From Nocardiopsis sp. NRRL B-16309 (GTDB taxonomy: Bacteria; Actinomycetota; Actinomycetes; Streptosporangiales; Streptosporangiaceae): 64,000 bases of DNA. The translations under genes were made by a program, and so were the position numbers. The notes below the pieces were generated by a model, which saw only the letters and a program-made list of their open reading frames with translations, had not been told where the DNA came from and made no database searches. Below, piece by piece: positions 7,227 through 15,557 of this stretch (positions are counted from its first letter, which is position 1; each line of letters opens with the position of its first letter). Location: NCBI RefSeq assembly GCF_001279585.1, contig NZ_LGEC01000002.1:137584-201583 (forward strand), given 5' to 3'.

Positions 7227-10200
7227 TCAGTCCTTGTCGCCCTCGCCCGCACCGGCTTCCGCCGCGGGGGCGGTCTCGGCGCCGTTCGCCGGCCCGGTGG
7301 CGTCGGGGACGCGCTCCGGGCCGCCTTCGCGGCGGGTCCGCAGCTTCTCGTAGCCGATGACCACGGTGATCAGGACCAGGCCGATCACGTTGGTGGTCCA
7401 GCTCGCGGAGACCAGGAGCAGGCCGCCCAGGATGATCGCGGCGCGCTGGTACCAGGTCATCGGCCGGTCCAGATAGCCCACGAGTCCCAGTGCCACCATG
7501 GCCGCGCCCGCGATACCGGTCACCGCGGCCACGGTGCCGGACACCAGGTTCACGTTCTGGAGCAGCAGTTCCGGCGAGAACACGAACATGTACGGCATGA
7601 CGAAGGCCGCGATCGCGATGCGCACCGCGTAGAACCCGGTGCGGATCGGATCGCCCCCGGAGATGCCCGAGGCCGCGTAGGCGGCCAGGCAGACCGGCGG
7701 GGTGATGTCGGCCAGGACGCCGAAGTAGTACACGAACAGGTGCGCCATCAGCAGCATCGCGAGCGTGCGGGTCTCGAACTCGCCCTGGAGCACGGCCACG
7801 ATCGCCGGCGCGGCCAGCGTCGCCGTGATGACGTAGTTCGCGGTCGTGGGCAGGCCGATGCCCAGGATCAGGCAGGCGAGCATCGACATCACCAGGATGA
7901 GGAACAGGTCGACCCGCAGGGTCGCGACCGCCTCGGTCCCGAAGTCCGCGCCCGCCCCGGTCCACGCCAGCGCCGGCGAGGACGCCACCGCCGTCAGCAG
8001 GGACGCGAGGGAGGTGCTGATCGACTCGGCGATGCCCAGGAGTCCTCGGCTGAGCTTGAGTCCCAGGTCGGTCGTGGTGATGACGCCCGCGATGATGCCC
8101 GCGGACGCGCACGCGACGATGATCGGGATCGCCAGCCGCGAGGCGCCCACCAGCCCGTCCAGGAACCCGTGGAAGTTGAGCTGGTCCTCCTCGGAGTGCT
8201 TCCAGGACGAGAACAGGGCCATGGCCGCCATGGCGACGCCGGCCAGCAGCAGGGCGATGAACATCGCCTGCATGCCGCGCCCCATCTCCGCGAACACGTT
8301 CTGCACCCCCAGGACCACCACCGCCGCGGCCACCGCGGCGACGACGATCGGCAGGGACAGGCGCAGGGCGTTCGCCCCGGCCTCACGCGCGGCCCGGCGG
8401 CGCAGGCGGCCGTCGACGCGCGCCCAGGGCAGCGTGACGAACTGGATGAGCAGGTTCATGGCGACGGTGGCCACGACCGCGCCCATCGCGGAGTACATCG
8501 GCGAGTAGCCCAGGGACAGCAGGGCGAAGATCGCGACGACCGGAGCGAGCAGGTACCCGCGGGTCAGCATCAGCACGCGCAGGTTGGGCAGCAGCTCCCG
8601 GGGCAGGCCGCCGATGCCCATCCGCTTGGCGTCGTAGTGCACGACCACGTACTGGGAGACGAAGAACATCACCGCCGGGATCGCCGCGGCCGTGAGGATC
8701 TGCTGGTAGCTGGCCCCGGTGAACTCGATCATGATGAAGGCGCCCGCGCCCATGATCGGCGGCATGATCTGGCCGCCGGTGGAGGAGGCCGCCTCGACCG
8801 CGCCCGCGTACTCGGGCTTGTACCCGGACTTCTTCATCATCGGGATGGTGAACGCGCCGTTGGAGACGGTGTTGGCCACCGAGCTGCCGGTGATCGTGCC
8901 GGAGAACGCGCTCGTGACGATGCCGACCTTGGCGGTGCCGCCCGTGGAGTGTCCCGTGGCGCCCAGGGCCAGGTCGGTGAAGAACCGCTCCATGCCCGTC
9001 CGCTGGAGCATGGCGGCGAAGATCATGAAGAGGAAGATGAACGTCGCCGAGATCCCCAGCGGGGTCCCGAAGACGCCCTCCGTGCTCACCCACAGGTTCG
9101 TGACGATCTGGTCGACACTGGATCCGCGGTGGCGCAGGAAGCCGGGCATGGACTGGCCGAAGTAGGCGAAGGCGACCAGCGACGACGCCAGCACCACCAG
9201 GGCGGGGCCGAGCACGCGTCCGGCCGCCACGAGGATCAGCAGGATGCCGATCGTGCCCACCATGACGTACGTGGGATTGAGGATGCCGACCGTGGTGACG
9301 ATCTCGCGGTAGTTGACGAACATGAACAGTCCGGCGAACAGGCCCAGTGCCGCCAGGACCACGTCGAACACGGGCATGCCCATGAGCGTCACGCGCGAGT
9401 AGCGGGACAGCTGCACGACCACGAGGATCGCCAGCGCCGGTCCGACCACGTTCCATCCGGCGATCCCGGACAGGGACATGTAGGCCAGGACGGCCGCGCC
9501 CGTGGCGGTCAGGCCCCACCGGGTGACGGCCGGCCACAGCCACACGGGGAACACCGAGGGCCGGCGCAGGAGCGCGACGCCCAGGGCGAGGGCGGCCACG
9601 ATCAGGCCCAGGCCCAGGAAGGGCAGGAAGAAGAAGCCGCCGGCCGCGTCACTGGTGACCAGGTCCAGCGAGATCAGCGCCGCGCCGACGAGGAGGGTCC
9701 AGCCACCCGCCGCCTGGGCCCGCGAGGCCGCGTCGGACGCGCGCGTACGCCACAGGAACCAGCCGGCGCCGCCGAGGAGGACGAGGGCCAGTCCGCCGAA
9801 CACCGCCTGCGGGAGGTACAGGTACATGCTCGTGTTGGTGCCGGACAGGGTCCCGACCGCCAGGTAGCCCACCAGGAGGCCGCTGAAGGCCATGCTGATG
9901 CCGTAGAAGGGTCCGTGGACCTCGACCCGGCGCTCCTTGGTCGGGTAGAGCAGGAACACCAGCCCCAGGCCGAGGGCCAGGTGGAAGGAGCGCTGCTGCA
10001 GAGGGGGCAGCGTCTGGGTGAACGCGGTCCACAGGTGGAACGCGGCCAGGGCCAGGGCGACGAAGAAGACGCTCCAGCGCCAGATCGACTGGAGCTGGCC
10101 GCGGGTCCCCTCGATCCCGGTGTCCTCGGTGTAGTCGTGCGTCTCCATCGCCTCGATGTCCCTCTGGATGCTGTCGAGGGCTTCGGGGGAGGACGCACCG

Positions 10201-10268
10201 GCGATCGTGTCTCTCTCGCCGGCGGGGTCACCACCGGGGTCGCCGGTGGCTTTGGGATCGGTCGTCAT
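7227..10268 (-). CDS. TRAP transporter fused permease (4TM/12TM, TAXI type)
   Basis: A 1013-residue membrane protein that joins the small (DctQ-like) and large (DctM-like) TRAP permease subunits. Many hydrophobic segments span residues about 50 to 980; the large-subunit part has the family stretches GFLRHRGSSVD, GITGSS-like loops around TITGSSVANTVSNG, and GQIMPPIMGAGAF. Such fusions work with TAXI-type periplasmic binding proteins and are driven by an ion gradient. ATG 10268 is chosen because AGGACGAGG stands just before it; an upstream in-frame TTG (10271) is less likely. It is the last gene of a three-gene operon (TAXI protein, DUF1850 protein, permease). The substrate cannot be read from sequence; glutamate or other carboxylates are known for relatives. 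Confidence 0.93.
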   Translation of the reverse strand: MTTDPKATGDPGGDPAGERDTIAGASSPEALDSIQRDIEAMETHDYTEDTGIEGTRGQLQSIWRWSVFFVALALAAFHLWTAFTQTLPPLQQRSFHLALGLGLVFLLYPTKERRVEVHGPFYGISMAFSGLLVGYLAVGTLSGTNTSMYLYLPQAVFGGLALVLLGGAGWFLWRTRASDAASRAQAAGGWTLLVGAALISLDLVTSDAAGGFFFLPFLGLGLIVAALALGVALLRRPSVFPVWLWPAVTRWGLTATGAAVLAYMSLSGIAGWNVVGPALAILVVVQLSRYSRVTLMGMPVFDVVLAALGLFAGLFMFVNYREIVTTVGILNPTYVMVGTIGILLILVAAGRVLGPALVVLASSLVAFAYFGQSMPGFLRHRGSSVDQIVTNLWVSTEGVFGTPLGISATFIFLFMIFAAMLQRTGMERFFTDLALGATGHSTGGTAKVGIVTSAFSGTITGSSVANTVSNGAFTIPMMKKSGYKPEYAGAVEAASSTGGQIMPPIMGAGAFIMIEFTGASYQQILTAAAIPAVMFFVSQYVVVHYDAKRMGIGGLPRELLPNLRVLMLTRGYLLAPVVAIFALLSLGYSPMYSAMGAVVATVAMNLLIQFVTLPWARVDGRLRRRAAREAGANALRLSLPIVVAAVAAAVVVLGVQNVFAEMGRGMQAMFIALLLAGVAMAAMALFSSWKHSEEDQLNFHGFLDGLVGASRLAIPIIVACASAGIIAGVITTTDLGLKLSRGLLGIAESISTSLASLLTAVASSPALAWTGAGADFGTEAVATLRVDLFLILVMSMLACLILGIGLPTTANYVITATLAAPAIVAVLQGEFETRTLAMLLMAHLFVYYFGVLADITPPVCLAAYAASGISGGDPIRTGFYAVRIAIAAFVMPYMFVFSPELLLQNVNLVSGTVAAVTGIAGAAMVALGLVGYLDRPMTWYQRAAIILGGLLLVSASWTTNVIGLVLITVVIGYEKLRTRREGGPERVPDATGPANGAETAPAAEAGAGEGDKD

Positions 10269-10304
10269 CAACCTCGTCCTTCTCGTGGGCGGGGGATTCC
10301 CCCA

Positions 10305-10895
10305 TCACTCACCGGATGGGGCCACCCGATGTGCTTGCACGTACAGTTCCACGACCGTGCCCGGTCCAACCAGATCCAGGAGCCGGATCTCGCGGCCGCC
10401 TGCGGCCAACCGGTGGTCGACGTCGGCCGTGCCGACCACCATCCGTACCGTCCCGATCGGACGCCCGTGGTGGTCGACCACGTAGCCGGAACCGTCGCGG
10501 ACGAACGTGGTGGTCACGCCGCCGATGGTCTCGGGCCCGGAGGGGAGGTTCGCTCCGTGCGCGTCGAACCGCATCTCCTCCATCGCCAGTCCCGCGTCGG
10601 CCGAGACCGAGAAGACCTCGTACACGGGACGGCGGTGGACCGAGTGCGTGTGGGTGAGCTCGATCCGGTCCCCGACCGCCAGCGGCACGAGGGCGACCGG
10701 ACCCGGTGCGTCCGCCGACGGGGTGGTCGGCCGCACGGAGAACCAGGCGGTCCCCGTGTCGGCCGAACCGGTCGCCGTGAGGAGGACGGCCGCGGCGGCC
10801 AGCGCCGCGCCCGCCGCCCGCAGGACCGCCGACGCGGACCCCACACGCGCAGGGCCGCCCGGCGTCCACCGAGCGGCCCTGAGCGAAGCGGTCAT
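10305..10895 (-). CDS. DUF1850 protein of the TAXI-TRAP operon
   Basis: 196 residues. A hydrophobic segment near residues 25-50 suggests a membrane anchor or signal peptide. The remainder carries the DUF1850 pattern: LTHTHSVHRRPVYEVF, then an acidic stretch around MEEMRFDAHGANLP. This family is typically encoded beside TAXI-type TRAP transporters; its function is unknown. ATG 10895 overlaps the TAXI gene stop by one base (TGATG), so the two are translationally coupled. The permease starts 36 bases after its stop. Confidence 0.85.
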   Translation of the reverse strand: MTASLRAARWTPGGPARVGSASAVLRAAGAALAAAAVLLTATGSADTGTAWFSVRPTTPSADAPGPVALVPLAVGDRIELTHTHSVHRRPVYEVFSVSADAGLAMEEMRFDAHGANLPSGPETIGGVTTTFVRDGSGYVVDHHGRPIGTVRMVVGTADVDHRLAAGGREIRLLDLVGPGTVVELYVQAHRVAPSGE

Positions 10896-11941
10896 CAGTC
10901 GAGGACGCCCTCTTCCTCGTAGAAGCGCTCGGCGCCCGGGTGCAGCTCCATCGAGCCCAGGCCGTCGACCGCGGTGTCCAGCTGGACCTGGCTGCCGACG
11001 TCGTGGGCGATGTCGCCGGAGTTCTGGTACATGACGCTGACCAGGTCGTAGACCAGGTCCTCGTCCAGCCCGGAGGTGGCGTAGAGCGTCGCCCACTGGG
11101 TCAGCGTGACGACGTCCTCGTCCTGGCCGTTGTAGGTGCCGCCGTCGATGGTGAGCGGGCTGTAGCTCGGGTCGGCCTCGATGAGGCCCTCGGCCTCCTC
11201 GCCGTCGATCGGCAGCAGGCGGACCTCGTTGCTCGCTCCGACCTCGACGATGCCGGCCGCGGGCACCGACAGGATGCCGAACGCGGCGTCGACCTGACCG
11301 TCGCCCAGCGCCGTGGCGGCGTCGCCGAAGGTGCTGTCGAAGGCGTTGATGTCCTCGTCCGGGTCGATGCCGTAGGCCTCGAGGATCTGGCGGGCCGCGA
11401 CCTCGGTGCCGCTGCCGGGCGGGCCGATCTCGACGTCGGCGCCCTCCAGGTCGGCGATCGACTCGATGTCGGAGTCGGCGTTCACGACGACCTGCATGAC
11501 CTCGGGGTAGATGTTGCCGAGGGCGAGGATGTCGTCCGGGTTGGCGAGCGGCTCCTCCTCGAACGGCCCGGTGCCGGCCTGCGCCTGCATCGCCACGCCG
11601 TTGACGGCCATGACCAGTTCGCTCTGCTCGATCTCACCGGCCTCGGCGTCCTCGGTCGAGCCCTCCAGAGCACGCATGTTCTGCACGGAGGCACCGGTCG
11701 CGAGCGTGTCGACCTGGATGCCGTCGATGTTGTTGGTCCACAGCTGCGCGATCTCGCCACCGAGCGGGTAGTACGTACCGCCGGTGGAGCCCGTCGCGAG
11801 CTGGAGGAAAGTAGTGTCCGCGTCCTCGTCGCCTGCTCCGGGCCCGTCCACGTCCTCCGGGGCGGCGCACGCCGACAGGGCGACCACGGCGGCCGCGGCG
11901 ACAGCCACGGAAGCCCGCGTGGTCCTGCGTCCCTTGCTCAT
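10895..11941 (-). CDS. TRAP transporter solute-binding protein, TAXI family
   Basis: Extracytoplasmic substrate receptor of the TRAP system. Residues 1-30 form a signal peptide ending in LSAC, a lipobox, so the protein is probably a lipoprotein anchored outside the membrane. The mature part has the TAXI features ATGSTGGTYYPLGG and ADVEIGPPGSGTE. ATG 11941 is used because AGGAGG lies nine bases before it; ATG 11950 touches that ribosome site directly. 348 residues is normal. It opens the operon with DUF1850 and the fused permease; high acidic content is typical of exported actinobacterial proteins. Confidence 0.93.
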   Translation of the reverse strand: MSKGRRTTRASVAVAAAAVVALSACAAPEDVDGPGAGDEDADTTFLQLATGSTGGTYYPLGGEIAQLWTNNIDGIQVDTLATGASVQNMRALEGSTEDAEAGEIEQSELVMAVNGVAMQAQAGTGPFEEEPLANPDDILALGNIYPEVMQVVVNADSDIESIADLEGADVEIGPPGSGTEVAARQILEAYGIDPDEDINAFDSTFGDAATALGDGQVDAAFGILSVPAAGIVEVGASNEVRLLPIDGEEAEGLIEADPSYSPLTIDGGTYNGQDEDVVTLTQWATLYATSGLDEDLVYDLVSVMYQNSGDIAHDVGSQVQLDTAVDGLGSMELHPGAERFYEEEGVLD

Positions 11942-11950
11942 CGCTGGCAT

Positions 11951-12232
11951 CCTCCTGTAGCAGTTCGGCGGGCACGGCCCCTTGGCGGCTCTCGTCCACC
12001 GCCCCCGTCGACCGTGCGTCACCGGTGATATCCGCGAAAGCATAGAACGGGGGGAACTCCCCCGCTGTGTCACTGCAATCACGAATGGAAAACGATACCC
12101 GGTGCATGATCGCGCCTTCGGGCCGTCATGCGCGGTAACGCTCGACGTGTCGGCGAGGCGGGTCTCCCGCAGGCGACACTTCACGACTAAGGTCGACATG
12201 TCATCTGATCTAGACCCATTCCTGAGCGGGAC
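11951..12232. promoter_or_regulatory. Divergent promoter region, TAXI-TRAP operon / S9 peptidase
   Basis: 282 bases without a gene between divergent starts. On the minus strand TATGCT (12044-12039) could be a -10 element for the TRAP operon. On the plus strand TAAGGT (12188-12193) could serve the peptidase, with ribosome site GAGCGGG before ATG 12233. Both are weak assignments. Confidence 0.35.
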
Positions 12233-14881
12233 ATGTCTGAACTGTCGAACCCCCAGCCCATCACCGCCGGTGACGTCGCCCGAGGAGTGCGCCGGATGGC
12301 CTTCCCCTCCGTCGTGGGCGACGAGGTCTGGTGGGAGGAGGAACGCCCCGACGAGCGCCGGGTCACCCTCATGCGACGCGACGCCGACGGCACCGTGCGC
12401 GAACTCCTGCCCGCCCCGTGGGGTGTCGGCAACCGCGTGCACGAATACGGGGGCCGTTCGTTCCTGCCCGTGCCCCGACGCGACGACAAGGCCATTCCGC
12501 GCATGGGAGTGGTGTTCGCCCACGCCGAGGACCAGCGCCTGTACCTGTGGGAGCGCGACGCCAAGGAGCCGGTTCCCCTCACCCCGGAGCCCGCCACGAA
12601 GGCGGGACTGCGCTACGCGGACTTCGCGCTCAGCGCCGACGGGCGCGCGGTGCTGTGCGTGCGCGAGGAGCACGGCCCGGCCGACACGCGGGCGACGGGC
12701 GGCACGGGCGGGGAATCCGGCGCAGACGGGGAACTCGGCACAGGTGTGGCACCCGATGCGGTGGCGGCGGCCGGGGCGCCGGTCACGGACGCATCGCTCA
12801 CCGGGGTCGCCGGGAACGGCCGGGCCGCCGGGAACACGGTCGATGCCGCCGGTACGGCCGGTACGGCCGGTACCGCCGGGACCAATGGTGCGGCTGGCAC
12901 GACTGACACGGCCGGTGCAGCGGGTACCGCCAGTGCGGCCGATGCCGCTGGTACGACCGGTGCGGCCGATGCCGCTGGAACCTCCGGTACCGCTGACCTG
13001 GACGGTACCGCTAGCGCGACCGATGCTGCTGGTGCGACCGGTGCGGCCCATACCGCTGGTGCGGCCGGTACCGCTGGTGCGGCCGGTCCGACCGGTACAG
13101 CAAGTGGCGCTGGTGCGGTCGGTGCGGCGGGTACCGCTGGCCTGTCAGGTACCGCTGACCTGTCCGGTGCCGGTGGTGCGGCCGGTGGCGCCGGGGTCGG
13201 CGGACCCGCCGGTGCGGCCCCGCGGCACCGGAGCCGCAGCGGGCGCGGCGGCGGCGTCCGCCGCTCCGTGGTCGCCGTGCCGCTGTCCGGACGCGGGGCC
13301 CAGGATCCCTCGGCCATCCGTGAGCTGGCCTCCGGCGCCGACTTCTACGCCTCCCCCACCGAGTCCCCGGACGGCGGCCACCTGGCCTACGTCCGCTGGA
13401 ACCACCCGCGCATGCCGTGGGACGGCACCGAACTCCGCGTGGTCCCCCGCGAGGGCGCCGAGTACACGCTCAAGGGCGGTGTGGACGAGTCGGTCCTCTC
13501 CCCCCTGTGGGTGGACGACTCCACGCTCTACCTCGCCTCCGACTGGCCCGGGTGGTGGAACCTCTACCAGGCGGGCCTCAAGGGCCAGGCGATCGCCCTG
13601 TACCCGGCCGAGGAGGAGTTCCACGTCCCGCCGTGGCGCCTGGGCCACCGCTCGTTCCAGGTGCTGTCCTCCGGAAAGGTCGTCGCACTACACGGACACG
13701 CCGACATGACCCCCGGCCTCTACGACCCCGACACCCTCGATCTGACCCCGATCCCGACCGGCCTGACCTCCTGGTCCCAGCTGGACTCCGACGGGGAGTC
13801 CGTCGTGGCCATCGCCGCCTCACCGACGACGCCGCCGTGCCTGGTCCGCCTGGACCCGGCCACGGGGAGCATCGAGGTCCTGCGCACCAGCGATCTGCCC
13901 GGCACCGGTGCGGACGGCGCCACGGGCACGGCCGACGGCGGCGCCGCGCCGGTCAGGATCCCCGTCCCGCAGGCCCAGACGCTTCCCGGCAGGTACGGCG
14001 CGCCGGTCCACGTAAACGTGTACCCGCCCGAGGGGTCGGGGCCCGCGCCGTTCGTCGTCCACGCGCACGGTGGGCCGGTCTCGCACAGCACCACGGAGTA
14101 CGACCTGGTCAAGGCCTACTTCACGAGTCGGGGCATCGGCGTGGCCGACGTCAACTACGGCGGATCCACCGGCTACGGCCGCTCCTACCGCAAGCGGCTG
14201 CACAAGGAGTGGGGCGTGGTGGACGTGGAGGACGCGATCGGCGTAGCGCGCTCCCTCGTGGACCAGGGCCTGGCCGATCCCGACCGCCTGGCCATCCGTG
14301 GTCCGTCCGCGGGCGGCCTCACGGCGCTGCTGTCCCTGACCGCGGACACGTTCGCCTGCGGGGTGTCCTACTACGGGGTGGCCGACCTGCTCGGCCTGGC
14401 CGAGACCACCCACGACTTCGAGTCCCGCTTCCTGGACTCGCTGGTCGGCACGCTGCCGGGCTTCACCGAACGCTACCGGGAGCGCTCGCCCATCAACCGG
14501 ATCGACGAGATCGACGTCCCCGTGCTCCTGCTCCAGGGCACCGAGGACCCGGTGGTCACACCGGACCAGGCCCGCGCGATGGCCACGGCGCTGGGCGAAC
14601 GCGGTGTCCCGCACGCCCTGGTGGAGTTCGAGGGCGAGGGCCACGGCTTCCGCTCGGCCCAGGCCCGTATCCGGGCGCTGGACACCGAACTCGCGTTCTA
14701 CGCCCGCGTCTTCGGCACCGACTTCGGGGTCGGCGTGCGGCCGCTCACCCTGTCCACGACTCCGCCGGACCGCCCGGAGGCGGCCGCTCCGGAGATCTCA
14801 CCTTCGGCGGCGCCGGAGGCGGACGAGAACGGGACGCCGGTCGCCGAGGAGGCCCGTCGGCACGAACACCAGAACGGCTGA
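12233..14881 (+). CDS. S9-family serine peptidase (prolyl oligopeptidase / acylaminoacyl-peptidase type) with a 190-residue low-complexity insertion
   Basis: An N-terminal beta-propeller-like region precedes a C-terminal alpha/beta-hydrolase with the triad Ser692 (GPSAGG), Asp772 (GTEDPVV) and His804 (GEGHGF). There is no signal peptide, so it should be cytoplasmic, cleaving oligopeptides or N-acylated peptides. Relatives have about 650-700 residues; this one has 882. Most of the excess is residues about 152-342, composed almost wholly of Gly, Ala and Thr in degenerate steps such as GTAGTAG and AAGTTGAAD. The insertion lies in the propeller half and leaves the catalytic half intact. The C-terminal 50 residues are also Pro/Glu/Ala-rich. 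Confidence 0.93.
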   Translation: MSELSNPQPITAGDVARGVRRMAFPSVVGDEVWWEEERPDERRVTLMRRDADGTVRELLPAPWGVGNRVHEYGGRSFLPVPRRDDKAIPRMGVVFAHAEDQRLYLWERDAKEPVPLTPEPATKAGLRYADFALSADGRAVLCVREEHGPADTRATGGTGGESGADGELGTGVAPDAVAAAGAPVTDASLTGVAGNGRAAGNTVDAAGTAGTAGTAGTNGAAGTTDTAGAAGTASAADAAGTTGAADAAGTSGTADLDGTASATDAAGATGAAHTAGAAGTAGAAGPTGTASGAGAVGAAGTAGLSGTADLSGAGGAAGGAGVGGPAGAAPRHRSRSGRGGGVRRSVVAVPLSGRGAQDPSAIRELASGADFYASPTESPDGGHLAYVRWNHPRMPWDGTELRVVPREGAEYTLKGGVDESVLSPLWVDDSTLYLASDWPGWWNLYQAGLKGQAIALYPAEEEFHVPPWRLGHRSFQVLSSGKVVALHGHADMTPGLYDPDTLDLTPIPTGLTSWSQLDSDGESVVAIAASPTTPPCLVRLDPATGSIEVLRTSDLPGTGADGATGTADGGAAPVRIPVPQAQTLPGRYGAPVHVNVYPPEGSGPAPFVVHAHGGPVSHSTTEYDLVKAYFTSRGIGVADVNYGGSTGYGRSYRKRLHKEWGVVDVEDAIGVARSLVDQGLADPDRLAIRGPSAGGLTALLSLTADTFACGVSYYGVADLLGLAETTHDFESRFLDSLVGTLPGFTERYRERSPINRIDEIDVPVLLLQGTEDPVVTPDQARAMATALGERGVPHALVEFEGEGHGFRSAQARIRALDTELAFYARVFGTDFGVGVRPLTLSTTPPDRPEAAAPEISPSAAPEADENGTPVAEEARRHEHQNG
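12690..13258 (+). repeat. Degenerate Gly-Thr-Ala coding repeat inside the S9 peptidase gene
   Basis: About 570 bases built from imperfect short units around GGTACCGCTGGTGCG and GCCGGTACGGCC, all multiples of three, giving G-T-A / A-A-G-T runs. Both strands are open across it, because the composition lacks stop codons. Repeat units are diverged, so this is not a fresh expansion or an assembly stutter. Confidence 0.85.
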
Positions 14882-14978
14882 CCGGCCGAATCCTGGCTCA
14901 ACGGCCGACCGCTGATTCGCCCGGCCACTGACCGCACGGACGTCTGACCGGCCGAATCCTGGCTCAACGGCCGACCGC
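14878..14978. repeat. 35-bp direct repeat, two exact copies 66 bp apart
   Basis: Identical 35-base copies at 14878-14912 and 14944-14978, each opening CTGACCGGCCGAATCC. Copy one covers the stop codon of the S9 peptidase gene. A shorter related piece, CGCCCGGCCAC, recurs at about 14919 and 15001, suggesting duplication of a 66-bp segment. Location is the convergent gap before recX. Confidence 0.75.
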
Positions 14979-15035
14979 CCGACCGGTCGAGCCGCTATCC
15001 GCCCGGCCACCGGTCCTCGCGGCACACGACACGGC

Positions 15036-15557
15036 CTACAGGTCCGGGTCGTACAGCTCCGCCTCGACGCCCTCGCGTTCGAGTTCCTCCCGGACCACCC
15101 GGTAGGACAGGCCCGCGGAGTAGCCCTTCCGGGCGAGGACGCCCAGGGCCCGCCGGATGCGGACCTCCTTGTCCTTGCCCCTCGTCGTGGCCAGGCGGCG
15201 CCGGGCCAGGTCGCGGGCGGCCTCCGCCTCGTCCTCGTCCGACAGCTGCGCGACCGCCTCGCGCACGGTGTCCTCCTCGACCCCCCGGGTGCGCAGCTCG
15301 CGGGCCAGCGCGCTCCGGGACAGCCGCCGACCGTGGTGCCGGGAGCTCACCCACGCCTGGGCGAAGGCCTCGTCATCGATCAGGCCCACCTCGTCGAACG
15401 AGCCCAGCACCGACCGCACGACCTCGTCCGGGAACTCGCGGCGGTGCAGGGCCCGCTCCAGCTGGGCCCGGGTGCGCGGGGAATGCGAGAGCATCCGCAG
15501 GCACAGGGCTCTCGCCTTGGCCTCGGGATCCTCCACGTGCTCCCCGGCCTCACGCAT
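15036..15557 (-). CDS. recX: Regulatory protein RecX
   Basis: RecX binds RecA filaments and inhibits them. 173 residues made of three-helix repeats; visible family features are LRMLSHSPRTRAQLE near residue 21, LIDDEAFAQAWV near 60 and ARKGYSAGLSY near 142. ATG 15557 lies inside the end of recA (overlap of eight bases), so the two are co-transcribed and probably translationally coupled, the usual actinobacterial arrangement that keeps RecX levels tied to RecA. Confidence 0.93.
   Translation of the reverse strand: MREAGEHVEDPEAKARALCLRMLSHSPRTRAQLERALHRREFPDEVVRSVLGSFDEVGLIDDEAFAQAWVSSRHHGRRLSRSALARELRTRGVEEDTVREAVAQLSDEDEAEAARDLARRRLATTRGKDKEVRIRRALGVLARKGYSAGLSYRVVREELEREGVEAELYDPDL

Noticed and set aside
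5841..10922. A 1693-codon plus-strand reading frame antisense to miaB and the TRAP operon
   Set aside because: It is a composition shadow of high-GC genes: rich in His, Gly, Arg and Gln, no domain, and the opposite strand encodes recognised proteins throughout.
10895..13051. Long upstream extension of the TAXI gene to 13051
   Set aside because: The added part is antisense to the S9 peptidase repeat; a ribosome site and lipoprotein signal fix the start at 11941.
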